Of a stretch of DNA of 64,000 nt, positions 22,101-38,400 are shown one piece after another. Position numbers and translations under genes: made by a program. The stretch covers positions 34,682,867 to 34,746,866 of the forward strand of contig CAIIXF020000008.1 in the NCBI GenBank assembly GCA_903813345.2. The letters run 5' to 3'. Every line of letters begins with the position of its first letter. Within the stretch, counting starts at the first letter, position 1. This DNA is from Owenia fusiformis. Lineage: Eukaryota; Annelida; Polychaeta; Sabellida; Oweniidae. The notes below the pieces were generated by a model. The model was not told the DNA's origin. It did not search any database and was given only the letters and a program-made list of their open reading frames with translations.

Positions 22101-24467
22101 CAAATAAACGCATTTTCAGAAGAAATGGCATGTTGCCATTGCAAAAAGATTACAACTGTGCCTACATACTAGCTTACTGACTCGTCATGATCACAATTGT
22201 GTTGGGACTACATTTATTTTTGAATACTACTTTTTTCTATTCAGCGGAAGTGACGTATTAGGGCATTTTGGCCTAATAGCCACATGGTTGGATGATTTCT
22301 GGCTTTAAATTGCGTTTTTCCAATTTACTAGAGTTTTTCAAGTAGTTTTGTGCAGTTTAAGAATATTCTGACAGCAATTATGAAAAATATGGCTACTTCA
22401 TCACCCCTGGGGTCATTTTTCCAAGAACCCAATGGTTTTCCTTTAAATTTGACTAGTTTTTCATTTACATCATGAAATCCACTGCCTGATGGTGACATTT
22501 TTCAGTATCGTGTCAAGAAATTGAGTATTTTATTGCATATTGCAATTTTTAGCCAAAATCACTGAACCGTGAACTAGAAAATTGGACAAATTTGACCCAC
22601 TTTTTGGCAAAATCTTACTAAAATCATCACTTTTTCATACTTTATTCCATTCAACAACCTCCTGATTTGAAAAATGATGACAAATTTGATCAGTTTTGAC
22701 TCTGGCCTAGAGAATTGGGACTTTTGAGATATTTTTAGCTCGAATGTAGTCATTCAGAGTGAACAAATACATCAAAAATTGACACTTAACTCACCAATTT
22801 CTGACTGCACCCCCGATATGTACCTTCTTTCTATACTGGAAACCATAAGATGGGAAATTCAATCTTTATGATGAATAGCAACTCGTTGGCTTCCCCATTT
22901 ACGACAACAAATGACATTTAGGGGTCACTAAGGACAAAATTGTAGCCAAATATCGTCAAAATCAGTGGTTTTTGGGGTAAAAAGCGAAAACTGCTGATTC
23001 AGCAAAAACATTAAATTTGTTCATGAAAATTCCCCTTTTTGCCTCCGTCCAAAATATGTTTCACACTAATAAACCTCAATTCTGGTCGATTCTGAGTAGT
23101 TTTAAAAAATTTTGGTCACTTTCACATGTGACTAATAGGCAAAACTGCCCTAATTCACGTCACCATACTAGTCAATGGGCAAAAGGGCAAACGCCTGACT
23201 TTTTATCTCGAGTTATGGATTTATGTGGCCTCACTGGCCTATCTGAGGTTCTAAAGCTATGTCTAAGCTACATCTTGACACTAAACTCGATAGGGGCCAA
23301 TCATCTACTTTTTGAAATAATTGGTCAATTGTGACACTACCCCCTCTCTCTGCAGACACAAATTGAAATTCACAAAAATGAAGGCAAAATTAATACGCCA
23401 CTTGACTCGAAATTTTCCTTCAGATAACCCAAATAAACGCATTTTCAGAAGAAATGGCATGTTGCCATTGCAAAAAGATTACAACTGTGCCTACATACTA
23501 GCTTACTGACTCGTCATGATCACAATTGTGTTGGGACTACATTTATTTTTGAATACTACTTTTTTCTATTCAGCGGAAGTGACGTATTAGGGCATTTTGG
23601 CCTAATAGCCACATGGTTGGATGATTTCTGGCTTTAAATTGCGTTTTTCCAATTTACTAGAGTTTTTCAAGTAGTTTTGTGCAGTTTAAGAATATTCTGA
23701 CAGCAATTATGAAAAATATGGCTACTTCATCACCCCTGGGGTCATTTTTCCAAGAACCCAATGGTTTTCCTTTAAATTTGACTAGTTTTTCATTTACATC
23801 ATGAAATCCACTGCCTGATGGTGACATTTTTCAGTATCGTGTCAAGAAATTGAGTATTTTATTGCATATTGCAATTTTTAGCCAAAATCACTGAACCGTG
23901 AACTAGAAAATTGGACAAATTTGACCCACTTTTTGGCAAAATCTTACTAAAATCATCACTTTTTCATACTTTATTCCATTCAACAACCTCCTGATTTGAA
24001 AAATGATGACAAATTTGATCAGTTTTGACTCTGGCCTAGAGAATTGGGACTTTTGAGATATTTTTAGCTCGAATGTAGTCATTCAGAGTGAACAAATACA
24101 TCAAAAATTGACACTTAACTCACCAATTTCTGACTGCACCCCCGATATGTACCTTCTTTCTATACTGGAAACCATAAGATGGGAAATTCAATCTTTATGA
24201 TGAATAGCAACTCGTTGGCTTCCCCATTTACGACAACAAATGACATTTAGGGGTCACTAAGGACAAAATTGTAGCCAAATATCGTCAAAATCAGTGGTTT
24301 TTGGGGTAAAAAGCGAAAACTGCTGATTCAGCAAAAACATTAAATTTGTTCATGAAAATTCCCCTTTTTGCCTCCGTCCAAAATATGTTTCACACTAATA
24401 AACCTCAATTCTGGTCGATTCTGAGTAGTTTTAAAAAATTTTGGTCACTTTCACATGTGACTAATAG
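19152..24467. repeat. array units 10-13 (L x4)
   Basis: Unit starts at 19152, 20481, 21810 and 23139. Confidence 0.95.
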
Positions 24468-27400
24468 CCACATGGTTGGATGATTTCTGGCTTTAAATTG
24501 CGTTTTTCCAATTTACTAGAGTTTTTCAAGTAGTTTTGTGCAGTTTAAGAATATTCTGACAGCAATTATGAAAAATATGGCTACTTCATCACCCCTGGGG
24601 TCATTTTTCCAAGAACCCAATGGTTTTCCTTTAAATTTGACTAGTTTTTCATTTACATCATGAAATCCACTGCCTGATGGTGACATTTTTCAGTATCGTG
24701 TCAAGAAATTGAGTATTTTATTGCATATTGCAATTTTTAGCCAAAATCACTGAACCGTGAACTAGAAAATTGGACAAATTTGACCCACTTTTTGGCAAAA
24801 TCTTACTAAAATCATCACTTTTTCATACTTTATTCCATTCAACAACCTCCTGATTTGAAAAATGATGACAAATTTGATCAGTTTTGACTCTGGCCTAGAG
24901 AATTGGGACTTTTGAGATATTTTTAGCTCGAATGTAGTCATTCAGAGTGAACAAATACATCAAAAATTGACACTTAACTCACCAATTTCTGACTGCACCC
25001 CCGATATGTACCTTCTTTCTATACTGGAAACCATAAGATGGGAAATTCAATCTTTATGATGAATAGCAACTCGTTGGCTTCCCCATTTACGACAACAAAT
25101 GACATTTAGGGGTCACTAAGGACAAAATTGTAGCCAAATATCGTCAAAATCAGTGGTTTTTGGGGTAAAAAGCGAAAACTGCTGATTCAGCAAAAACATT
25201 AAATTTGTTCATGAAAATTCCCCTTTTTGCCTCCGTCCAAAATATGTTTCACACTAATAAACCTCAATTCTGGTCGATTCTGAGTAGTTTTAAAAAATTT
25301 TGGTCACTTTCACATGTGACTAATAGGCAAAACTGCCCTAATTCACGTCACCATACTAGTCAATGGGCAAAAGGGCAAACGCCTGACTTTTTATCTCGAG
25401 TTATGGATTTATGTGGCCTCACTGGCCTATCTGAGGTTCTAAAGCTATGTCTAAGCTACATCTTGACACTAAACTCGATAGGGGCCAATCATCTACTTTT
25501 TGAAATAATTGGTCAATTGTGACACTACCCCCTCTCTCTGCAGACACAAATTGAAATTCACAAAAATGAAGGCAAAATTAATACGCCACTTGACTCGAAA
25601 TTTTCCTTCAGATAACCCAAATAAACGCATTTTCAGAAGAAATGGCATGTTGCCATTGCAAAAAGATTACAACTGTGCCTACATACTAGCTTACTGACTC
25701 GTCATGATCACAATTGTGTTGGGACTACATTTATTTTTGAATACTACTTTTTTCTATTCAGCGGAAGTGACGTATTAGGGCATTTTGGCCTAATAGCCAC
25801 ATGGTTGGATGATTTCTGGCTTTAAATTGCGTTTTTCCAATTTACTAGAGTTTTTCAAGTAGTTTTGTGCAGTTTAAGAATATTCTGACAGCAATTATGA
25901 AAAATATGGCTACTTCATCACCCCTGGGGTCATTTTTCCAAGAACCCAATGGTTTTCCTTTAAATTTGACTAGTTTTTCATTTACATCATGAAATCCACT
26001 GCCTGATGGTGACATTTTTCAGTATCGTGTCAAGAAATTGAGTATTTTATTGCATATTGCAATTTTTAGCCAAAATCACTGAACCGTGAACTAGAAAATT
26101 GGACAAATTTGACCCACTTTTTGGCAAAATCTTACTAAAATCATCACTTTTTCATACTTTATTCCATTCAACAACCTCCTGATTTGAAAAATGATGACAA
26201 ATTTGATCAGTTTTGACTCTGGCCTAGAGAATTGGGACTTTTGAGATATTTTTAGCTCGAATGTAGTCATTCAGAGTGAACAAATACATCAAAAATTGAC
26301 ACTTAACTCACCAATTTCTGACTGCACCCCCGATATGTACCTTCTTTCTATACTGGAAACCATAAGATGGGAAATTCAATCTTTATGATGAATAGCAACT
26401 CGTTGGCTTCCCCATTTACGACAACAAATGACATTTAGGGGTCACTAAGGACAAAATTGTAGCCAAATATCGTCAAAATCAGTGGTTTTTGGGGTAAAAA
26501 GCGAAAACTGCTGATTCAGCAAAAACATTAAATTTGTTCATGAAAATTCCCCTTTTTGCCTCCGTCCAAAATATGTTTCACACTAATAAACCTCAATTCT
26601 GGTCGATTCTGAGTAGTTTTAAAAAATTTTGGTCACTTTCACATGTGACTAATAGCCACATGGTTGGATGATTTCTGGCTTTAAATTGCGTTTTTCCAAT
26701 TTACTAGAGTTTTTCAAGTAGTTTTGTGCAGTTTAAGAATATTCTGACAGCAATTATGAAAAATATGGCTACTTCATCACCCCTGGGGTCATTTTTCCAA
26801 GAACCCAATGGTTTTCCTTTAAATTTGACTAGTTTTTCATTTACATCATGAAATCCACTGCCTGATGGTGACATTTTTCAGTATCGTGTCAAGAAATTGA
26901 GTATTTTATTGCATATTGCAATTTTTAGCCAAAATCACTGAACCGTGAACTAGAAAATTGGACAAATTTGACCCACTTTTTGGCAAAATCTTACTAAAAT
27001 CATCACTTTTTCATACTTTATTCCATTCAACAACCTCCTGATTTGAAAAATGATGACAAATTTGATCAGTTTTGACTCTGGCCTAGAGAATTGGGACTTT
27101 TGAGATATTTTTAGCTCGAATGTAGTCATTCAGAGTGAACAAATACATCAAAAATTGACACTTAACTCACCAATTTCTGACTGCACCCCCGATATGTACC
27201 TTCTTTCTATACTGGAAACCATAAGATGGGAAATTCAATCTTTATGATGAATAGCAACTCGTTGGCTTCCCCATTTACGACAACAAATGACATTTAGGGG
27301 TCACTAAGGACAAAATTGTAGCCAAATATCGTCAAAATCAGTGGTTTTTGGGGTAAAAAGCGAAAACTGCTGATTCAGCAAAAACATTAAATTTGTTCAT

Positions 27401-29702
27401 GAAAATTCCCCTTTTTGCCTCCGTCCAAAATATGTTTCACACTAATAAACCTCAATTCTGGTCGATTCTGAGTAGTTTTAAAAAATTTTGGTCACTTTCA
27501 CATGTGACTAATAGGCAAAACTGCCCTAATTCACGTCACCATACTAGTCAATGGGCAAAAGGGCAAACGCCTGACTTTTTATCTCGAGTTATGGATTTAT
27601 GTGGCCTCACTGGCCTATCTGAGGTTCTAAAGCTATGTCTAAGCTACATCTTGACACTAAACTCGATAGGGGCCAATCATCTACTTTTTGAAATAATTGG
27701 TCAATTGTGACACTACCCCCTCTCTCTGCAGACACAAATTGAAATTCACAAAAATGAAGGCAAAATTAATACGCCACTTGACTCGAAATTTTCCTTCAGA
27801 TAACCCAAATAAACGCATTTTCAGAAGAAATGGCATGTTGCCATTGCAAAAAGATTACAACTGTGCCTACATACTAGCTTACTGACTCGTCATGATCACA
27901 ATTGTGTTGGGACTACATTTATTTTTGAATACTACTTTTTTCTATTCAGCGGAAGTGACGTATTAGGGCATTTTGGCCTAATAGCCACATGGTTGGATGA
28001 TTTCTGGCTTTAAATTGCGTTTTTCCAATTTACTAGAGTTTTTCAAGTAGTTTTGTGCAGTTTAAGAATATTCTGACAGCAATTATGAAAAATATGGCTA
28101 CTTCATCACCCCTGGGGTCATTTTTCCAAGAACCCAATGGTTTTCCTTTAAATTTGACTAGTTTTTCATTTACATCATGAAATCCACTGCCTGATGGTGA
28201 CATTTTTCAGTATCGTGTCAAGAAATTGAGTATTTTATTGCATATTGCAATTTTTAGCCAAAATCACTGAACCGTGAACTAGAAAATTGGACAAATTTGA
28301 CCCACTTTTTGGCAAAATCTTACTAAAATCATCACTTTTTCATACTTTATTCCATTCAACAACCTCCTGATTTGAAAAATGATGACAAATTTGATCAGTT
28401 TTGACTCTGGCCTAGAGAATTGGGACTTTTGAGATATTTTTAGCTCGAATGTAGTCATTCAGAGTGAACAAATACATCAAAAATTGACACTTAACTCACC
28501 AATTTCTGACTGCACCCCCGATATGTACCTTCTTTCTATACTGGAAACCATAAGATGGGAAATTCAATCTTTATGATGAATAGCAACTCGTTGGCTTCCC
28601 CATTTACGACAACAAATGACATTTAGGGGTCACTAAGGACAAAATTGTAGCCAAATATCGTCAAAATCAGTGGTTTTTGGGGTAAAAAGCGAAAACTGCT
28701 GATTCAGCAAAAACATTAAATTTGTTCATGAAAATTCCCCTTTTTGCCTCCGTCCAAAATATGTTTCACACTAATAAACCTCAATTCTGGTCGATTCTGA
28801 GTAGTTTTAAAAAATTTTGGTCACTTTCACATGTGACTAATAGCCACATGGTTGGATGATTTCTGGCTTTAAATTGCGTTTTTCCAATTTACTAGAGTTT
28901 TTCAAGTAGTTTTGTGCAGTTTAAGAATATTCTGACAGCAATTATGAAAAATATGGCTACTTCATCACCCCTGGGGTCATTTTTCCAAGAACCCAATGGT
29001 TTTCCTTTAAATTTGACTAGTTTTTCATTTACATCATGAAATCCACTGCCTGATGGTGACATTTTTCAGTATCGTGTCAAGAAATTGAGTATTTTATTGC
29101 ATATTGCAATTTTTAGCCAAAATCACTGAACCGTGAACTAGAAAATTGGACAAATTTGACCCACTTTTTGGCAAAATCTTACTAAAATCATCACTTTTTC
29201 ATACTTTATTCCATTCAACAACCTCCTGATTTGAAAAATGATGACAAATTTGATCAGTTTTGACTCTGGCCTAGAGAATTGGGACTTTTGAGATATTTTT
29301 AGCTCGAATGTAGTCATTCAGAGTGAACAAATACATCAAAAATTGACACTTAACTCACCAATTTCTGACTGCACCCCCGATATGTACCTTCTTTCTATAC
29401 TGGAAACCATAAGATGGGAAATTCAATCTTTATGATGAATAGCAACTCGTTGGCTTCCCCATTTACGACAACAAATGACATTTAGGGGTCACTAAGGACA
29501 AAATTGTAGCCAAATATCGTCAAAATCAGTGGTTTTTGGGGTAAAAAGCGAAAACTGCTGATTCAGCAAAAACATTAAATTTGTTCATGAAAATTCCCCT
29601 TTTTGCCTCCGTCCAAAATATGTTTCACACTAATAAACCTCAATTCTGGTCGATTCTGAGTAGTTTTAAAAAATTTTGGTCACTTTCACATGTGACTAAT
29701 AG
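24468..29702. repeat. array units 14-18 (S L S L S)
   Basis: Unit starts at 24468 (S), 25327 (L), 26656 (S), 27515 (L) and 28844 (S). A stretch of strict alternation with a 2188-bp period. Confidence 0.95.
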
Positions 29703-32700
29703 GCAAAACTGCCCTAATTCACGTCACCATACTAGTCAATGGGCAAAAGGGCAAACGCCTGACTTTTTATCTCGAGTTATGGATTTATGTGGCCTCACTG
29801 GCCTATCTGAGGTTCTAAAGCTATGTCTAAGCTACATCTTGACACTAAACTCGATAGGGGCCAATCATCTACTTTTTGAAATAATTGGTCAATTGTGACA
29901 CTACCCCCTCTCTCTGCAGACACAAATTGAAATTCACAAAAATGAAGGCAAAATTAATACGCCACTTGACTCGAAATTTTCCTTCAGATAACCCAAATAA
30001 ACGCATTTTCAGAAGAAATGGCATGTTGCCATTGCAAAAAGATTACAACTGTGCCTACATACTAGCTTACTGACTCGTCATGATCACAATTGTGTTGGGA
30101 CTACATTTATTTTTGAATACTACTTTTTTCTATTCAGCGGAAGTGACGTATTAGGGCATTTTGGCCTAATAGCCACATGGTTGGATGATTTCTGGCTTTA
30201 AATTGCGTTTTTCCAATTTACTAGAGTTTTTCAAGTAGTTTTGTGCAGTTTAAGAATATTCTGACAGCAATTATGAAAAATATGGCTACTTCATCACCCC
30301 TGGGGTCATTTTTCCAAGAACCCAATGGTTTTCCTTTAAATTTGACTAGTTTTTCATTTACATCATGAAATCCACTGCCTGATGGTGACATTTTTCAGTA
30401 TCGTGTCAAGAAATTGAGTATTTTATTGCATATTGCAATTTTTAGCCAAAATCACTGAACCGTGAACTAGAAAATTGGACAAATTTGACCCACTTTTTGG
30501 CAAAATCTTACTAAAATCATCACTTTTTCATACTTTATTCCATTCAACAACCTCCTGATTTGAAAAATGATGACAAATTTGATCAGTTTTGACTCTGGCC
30601 TAGAGAATTGGGACTTTTGAGATATTTTTAGCTCGAATGTAGTCATTCAGAGTGAACAAATACATCAAAAATTGACACTTAACTCACCAATTTCTGACTG
30701 CACCCCCGATATGTACCTTCTTTCTATACTGGAAACCATAAGATGGGAAATTCAATCTTTATGATGAATAGCAACTCGTTGGCTTCCCCATTTACGACAA
30801 CAAATGACATTTAGGGGTCACTAAGGACAAAATTGTAGCCAAATATCGTCAAAATCAGTGGTTTTTGGGGTAAAAAGCGAAAACTGCTGATTCAGCAAAA
30901 ACATTAAATTTGTTCATGAAAATTCCCCTTTTTGCCTCCGTCCAAAATATGTTTCACACTAATAAACCTCAATTCTGGTCGATTCTGAGTAGTTTTAAAA
31001 AATTTTGGTCACTTTCACATGTGACTAATAGGCAAAACTGCCCTAATTCACGTCACCATACTAGTCAATGGGCAAAAGGGCAAACGCCTGACTTTTTATC
31101 TCGAGTTATGGATTTATGTGGCCTCACTGGCCTATCTGAGGTTCTAAAGCTATGTCTAAGCTACATCTTGACACTAAACTCGATAGGGGCCAATCATCTA
31201 CTTTTTGAAATAATTGGTCAATTGTGACACTACCCCCTCTCTCTGCAGACACAAATTGAAATTCACAAAAATGAAGGCAAAATTAATACGCCACTTGACT
31301 CGAAATTTTCCTTCAGATAACCCAAATAAACGCATTTTCAGAAGAAATGGCATGTTGCCATTGCAAAAAGATTACAACTGTGCCTACATACTAGCTTACT
31401 GACTCGTCATGATCACAATTGTGTTGGGACTACATTTATTTTTGAATACTACTTTTTTCTATTCAGCGGAAGTGACGTATTAGGGCATTTTGGCCTAATA
31501 GCCACATGGTTGGATGATTTCTGGCTTTAAATTGCGTTTTTCCAATTTACTAGAGTTTTTCAAGTAGTTTTGTGCAGTTTAAGAATATTCTGACAGCAAT
31601 TATGAAAAATATGGCTACTTCATCACCCCTGGGGTCATTTTTCCAAGAACCCAATGGTTTTCCTTTAAATTTGACTAGTTTTTCATTTACATCATGAAAT
31701 CCACTGCCTGATGGTGACATTTTTCAGTATCGTGTCAAGAAATTGAGTATTTTATTGCATATTGCAATTTTTAGCCAAAATCACTGAACCGTGAACTAGA
31801 AAATTGGACAAATTTGACCCACTTTTTGGCAAAATCTTACTAAAATCATCACTTTTTCATACTTTATTCCATTCAACAACCTCCTGATTTGAAAAATGAT
31901 GACAAATTTGATCAGTTTTGACTCTGGCCTAGAGAATTGGGACTTTTGAGATATTTTTAGCTCGAATGTAGTCATTCAGAGTGAACAAATACATCAAAAA
32001 TTGACACTTAACTCACCAATTTCTGACTGCACCCCCGATATGTACCTTCTTTCTATACTGGAAACCATAAGATGGGAAATTCAATCTTTATGATGAATAG
32101 CAACTCGTTGGCTTCCCCATTTACGACAACAAATGACATTTAGGGGTCACTAAGGACAAAATTGTAGCCAAATATCGTCAAAATCAGTGGTTTTTGGGGT
32201 AAAAAGCGAAAACTGCTGATTCAGCAAAAACATTAAATTTGTTCATGAAAATTCCCCTTTTTGCCTCCGTCCAAAATATGTTTCACACTAATAAACCTCA
32301 ATTCTGGTCGATTCTGAGTAGTTTTAAAAAATTTTGGTCACTTTCACATGTGACTAATAGCCACATGGTTGGATGATTTCTGGCTTTAAATTGCGTTTTT
32401 CCAATTTACTAGAGTTTTTCAAGTAGTTTTGTGCAGTTTAAGAATATTCTGACAGCAATTATGAAAAATATGGCTACTTCATCACCCCTGGGGTCATTTT
32501 TCCAAGAACCCAATGGTTTTCCTTTAAATTTGACTAGTTTTTCATTTACATCATGAAATCCACTGCCTGATGGTGACATTTTTCAGTATCGTGTCAAGAA
32601 ATTGAGTATTTTATTGCATATTGCAATTTTTAGCCAAAATCACTGAACCGTGAACTAGAAAATTGGACAAATTTGACCCACTTTTTGGCAAAATCTTACT

Positions 32701-35407
32701 AAAATCATCACTTTTTCATACTTTATTCCATTCAACAACCTCCTGATTTGAAAAATGATGACAAATTTGATCAGTTTTGACTCTGGCCTAGAGAATTGGG
32801 ACTTTTGAGATATTTTTAGCTCGAATGTAGTCATTCAGAGTGAACAAATACATCAAAAATTGACACTTAACTCACCAATTTCTGACTGCACCCCCGATAT
32901 GTACCTTCTTTCTATACTGGAAACCATAAGATGGGAAATTCAATCTTTATGATGAATAGCAACTCGTTGGCTTCCCCATTTACGACAACAAATGACATTT
33001 AGGGGTCACTAAGGACAAAATTGTAGCCAAATATCGTCAAAATCAGTGGTTTTTGGGGTAAAAAGCGAAAACTGCTGATTCAGCAAAAACATTAAATTTG
33101 TTCATGAAAATTCCCCTTTTTGCCTCCGTCCAAAATATGTTTCACACTAATAAACCTCAATTCTGGTCGATTCTGAGTAGTTTTAAAAAATTTTGGTCAC
33201 TTTCACATGTGACTAATAGGCAAAACTGCCCTAATTCACGTCACCATACTAGTCAATGGGCAAAAGGGCAAACGCCTGACTTTTTATCTCGAGTTATGGA
33301 TTTATGTGGCCTCACTGGCCTATCTGAGGTTCTAAAGCTATGTCTAAGCTACATCTTGACACTAAACTCGATAGGGGCCAATCATCTACTTTTTGAAATA
33401 ATTGGTCAATTGTGACACTACCCCCTCTCTCTGCAGACACAAATTGAAATTCACAAAAATGAAGGCAAAATTAATACGCCACTTGACTCGAAATTTTCCT
33501 TCAGATAACCCAAATAAACGCATTTTCAGAAGAAATGGCATGTTGCCATTGCAAAAAGATTACAACTGTGCCTACATACTAGCTTACTGACTCGTCATGA
33601 TCACAATTGTGTTGGGACTACATTTATTTTTGAATACTACTTTTTTCTATTCAGCGGAAGTGACGTATTAGGGCATTTTGGCCTAATAGCCACATGGTTG
33701 GATGATTTCTGGCTTTAAATTGCGTTTTTCCAATTTACTAGAGTTTTTCAAGTAGTTTTGTGCAGTTTAAGAATATTCTGACAGCAATTATGAAAAATAT
33801 GGCTACTTCATCACCCCTGGGGTCATTTTTCCAAGAACCCAATGGTTTTCCTTTAAATTTGACTAGTTTTTCATTTACATCATGAAATCCACTGCCTGAT
33901 GGTGACATTTTTCAGTATCGTGTCAAGAAATTGAGTATTTTATTGCATATTGCAATTTTTAGCCAAAATCACTGAACCGTGAACTAGAAAATTGGACAAA
34001 TTTGACCCACTTTTTGGCAAAATCTTACTAAAATCATCACTTTTTCATACTTTATTCCATTCAACAACCTCCTGATTTGAAAAATGATGACAAATTTGAT
34101 CAGTTTTGACTCTGGCCTAGAGAATTGGGACTTTTGAGATATTTTTAGCTCGAATGTAGTCATTCAGAGTGAACAAATACATCAAAAATTGACACTTAAC
34201 TCACCAATTTCTGACTGCACCCCCGATATGTACCTTCTTTCTATACTGGAAACCATAAGATGGGAAATTCAATCTTTATGATGAATAGCAACTCGTTGGC
34301 TTCCCCATTTACGACAACAAATGACATTTAGGGGTCACTAAGGACAAAATTGTAGCCAAATATCGTCAAAATCAGTGGTTTTTGGGGTAAAAAGCGAAAA
34401 CTGCTGATTCAGCAAAAACATTAAATTTGTTCATGAAAATTCCCCTTTTTGCCTCCGTCCAAAATATGTTTCACACTAATAAACCTCAATTCTGGTCGAT
34501 TCTGAGTAGTTTTAAAAAATTTTGGTCACTTTCACATGTGACTAATAGCCACATGGTTGGATGATTTCTGGCTTTAAATTGCGTTTTTCCAATTTACTAG
34601 AGTTTTTCAAGTAGTTTTGTGCAGTTTAAGAATATTCTGACAGCAATTATGAAAAATATGGCTACTTCATCACCCCTGGGGTCATTTTTCCAAGAACCCA
34701 ATGGTTTTCCTTTAAATTTGACTAGTTTTTCATTTACATCATGAAATCCACTGCCTGATGGTGACATTTTTCAGTATCGTGTCAAGAAATTGAGTATTTT
34801 ATTGCATATTGCAATTTTTAGCCAAAATCACTGAACCGTGAACTAGAAAATTGGACAAATTTGACCCACTTTTTGGCAAAATCTTACTAAAATCATCACT
34901 TTTTCATACTTTATTCCATTCAACAACCTCCTGATTTGAAAAATGATGACAAATTTGATCAGTTTTGACTCTGGCCTAGAGAATTGGGACTTTTGAGATA
35001 TTTTTAGCTCGAATGTAGTCATTCAGAGTGAACAAATACATCAAAAATTGACACTTAACTCACCAATTTCTGACTGCACCCCCGATATGTACCTTCTTTC
35101 TATACTGGAAACCATAAGATGGGAAATTCAATCTTTATGATGAATAGCAACTCGTTGGCTTCCCCATTTACGACAACAAATGACATTTAGGGGTCACTAA
35201 GGACAAAATTGTAGCCAAATATCGTCAAAATCAGTGGTTTTTGGGGTAAAAAGCGAAAACTGCTGATTCAGCAAAAACATTAAATTTGTTCATGAAAATT
35301 CCCCTTTTTGCCTCCGTCCAAAATATGTTTCACACTAATAAACCTCAATTCTGGTCGATTCTGAGTAGTTTTAAAAAATTTTGGTCACTTTCACATGTGA
35401 CTAATAG
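29703..35407. repeat. array units 19-23 (L L S L S)
   Basis: Unit starts at 29703 (L), 31032 (L), 32361 (S), 33220 (L) and 34549 (S). Confidence 0.95.
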
Positions 35408-38400
35408 GCAAAACTGCCCTAATTCACGTCACCATACTAGTCAATGGGCAAAAGGGCAAACGCCTGACTTTTTATCTCGAGTTATGGATTTATGTGGCCT
35501 CACTGGCCTATCTGAGGTTCTAAAGCTATGTCTAAGCTACATCTTGACACTAAACTCGATAGGGGCCAATCATCTACTTTTTGAAATAATTGGTCAATTG
35601 TGACACTACCCCCTCTCTCTGCAGACACAAATTGAAATTCACAAAAATGAAGGCAAAATTAATACGCCACTTGACTCGAAATTTTCCTTCAGATAACCCA
35701 AATAAACGCATTTTCAGAAGAAATGGCATGTTGCCATTGCAAAAAGATTACAACTGTGCCTACATACTAGCTTACTGACTCGTCATGATCACAATTGTGT
35801 TGGGACTACATTTATTTTTGAATACTACTTTTTTCTATTCAGCGGAAGTGACGTATTAGGGCATTTTGGCCTAATAGCCACATGGTTGGATGATTTCTGG
35901 CTTTAAATTGCGTTTTTCCAATTTACTAGAGTTTTTCAAGTAGTTTTGTGCAGTTTAAGAATATTCTGACAGCAATTATGAAAAATATGGCTACTTCATC
36001 ACCCCTGGGGTCATTTTTCCAAGAACCCAATGGTTTTCCTTTAAATTTGACTAGTTTTTCATTTACATCATGAAATCCACTGCCTGATGGTGACATTTTT
36101 CAGTATCGTGTCAAGAAATTGAGTATTTTATTGCATATTGCAATTTTTAGCCAAAATCACTGAACCGTGAACTAGAAAATTGGACAAATTTGACCCACTT
36201 TTTGGCAAAATCTTACTAAAATCATCACTTTTTCATACTTTATTCCATTCAACAACCTCCTGATTTGAAAAATGATGACAAATTTGATCAGTTTTGACTC
36301 TGGCCTAGAGAATTGGGACTTTTGAGATATTTTTAGCTCGAATGTAGTCATTCAGAGTGAACAAATACATCAAAAATTGACACTTAACTCACCAATTTCT
36401 GACTGCACCCCCGATATGTACCTTCTTTCTATACTGGAAACCATAAGATGGGAAATTCAATCTTTATGATGAATAGCAACTCGTTGGCTTCCCCATTTAC
36501 GACAACAAATGACATTTAGGGGTCACTAAGGACAAAATTGTAGCCAAATATCGTCAAAATCAGTGGTTTTTGGGGTAAAAAGCGAAAACTGCTGATTCAG
36601 CAAAAACATTAAATTTGTTCATGAAAATTCCCCTTTTTGCCTCCGTCCAAAATATGTTTCACACTAATAAACCTCAATTCTGGTCGATTCTGAGTAGTTT
36701 TAAAAAATTTTGGTCACTTTCACATGTGACTAATAGGCAAAACTGCCCTAATTCACGTCACCATACTAGTCAATGGGCAAAAGGGCAAACGCCTGACTTT
36801 TTATCTCGAGTTATGGATTTATGTGGCCTCACTGGCCTATCTGAGGTTCTAAAGCTATGTCTAAGCTACATCTTGACACTAAACTCGATAGGGGCCAATC
36901 ATCTACTTTTTGAAATAATTGGTCAATTGTGACACTACCCCCTCTCTCTGCAGACACAAATTGAAATTCACAAAAATGAAGGCAAAATTAATACGCCACT
37001 TGACTCGAAATTTTCCTTCAGATAACCCAAATAAACGCATTTTCAGAAGAAATGGCATGTTGCCATTGCAAAAAGATTACAACTGTGCCTACATACTAGC
37101 TTACTGACTCGTCATGATCACAATTGTGTTGGGACTACATTTATTTTTGAATACTACTTTTTTCTATTCAGCGGAAGTGACGTATTAGGGCATTTTGGCC
37201 TAATAGCCACATGGTTGGATGATTTCTGGCTTTAAATTGCGTTTTTCCAATTTACTAGAGTTTTTCAAGTAGTTTTGTGCAGTTTAAGAATATTCTGACA
37301 GCAATTATGAAAAATATGGCTACTTCATCACCCCTGGGGTCATTTTTCCAAGAACCCAATGGTTTTCCTTTAAATTTGACTAGTTTTTCATTTACATCAT
37401 GAAATCCACTGCCTGATGGTGACATTTTTCAGTATCGTGTCAAGAAATTGAGTATTTTATTGCATATTGCAATTTTTAGCCAAAATCACTGAACCGTGAA
37501 CTAGAAAATTGGACAAATTTGACCCACTTTTTGGCAAAATCTTACTAAAATCATCACTTTTTCATACTTTATTCCATTCAACAACCTCCTGATTTGAAAA
37601 ATGATGACAAATTTGATCAGTTTTGACTCTGGCCTAGAGAATTGGGACTTTTGAGATATTTTTAGCTCGAATGTAGTCATTCAGAGTGAACAAATACATC
37701 AAAAATTGACACTTAACTCACCAATTTCTGACTGCACCCCCGATATGTACCTTCTTTCTATACTGGAAACCATAAGATGGGAAATTCAATCTTTATGATG
37801 AATAGCAACTCGTTGGCTTCCCCATTTACGACAACAAATGACATTTAGGGGTCACTAAGGACAAAATTGTAGCCAAATATCGTCAAAATCAGTGGTTTTT
37901 GGGGTAAAAAGCGAAAACTGCTGATTCAGCAAAAACATTAAATTTGTTCATGAAAATTCCCCTTTTTGCCTCCGTCCAAAATATGTTTCACACTAATAAA
38001 CCTCAATTCTGGTCGATTCTGAGTAGTTTTAAAAAATTTTGGTCACTTTCACATGTGACTAATAGGCAAAACTGCCCTAATTCACGTCACCATACTAGTC
38101 AATGGGCAAAAGGGCAAACGCCTGACTTTTTATCTCGAGTTATGGATTTATGTGGCCTCACTGGCCTATCTGAGGTTCTAAAGCTATGTCTAAGCTACAT
38201 CTTGACACTAAACTCGATAGGGGCCAATCATCTACTTTTTGAAATAATTGGTCAATTGTGACACTACCCCCTCTCTCTGCAGACACAAATTGAAATTCAC
38301 AAAAATGAAGGCAAAATTAATACGCCACTTGACTCGAAATTTTCCTTCAGATAACCCAAATAAACGCATTTTCAGAAGAAATGGCATGTTGCCATTGCAA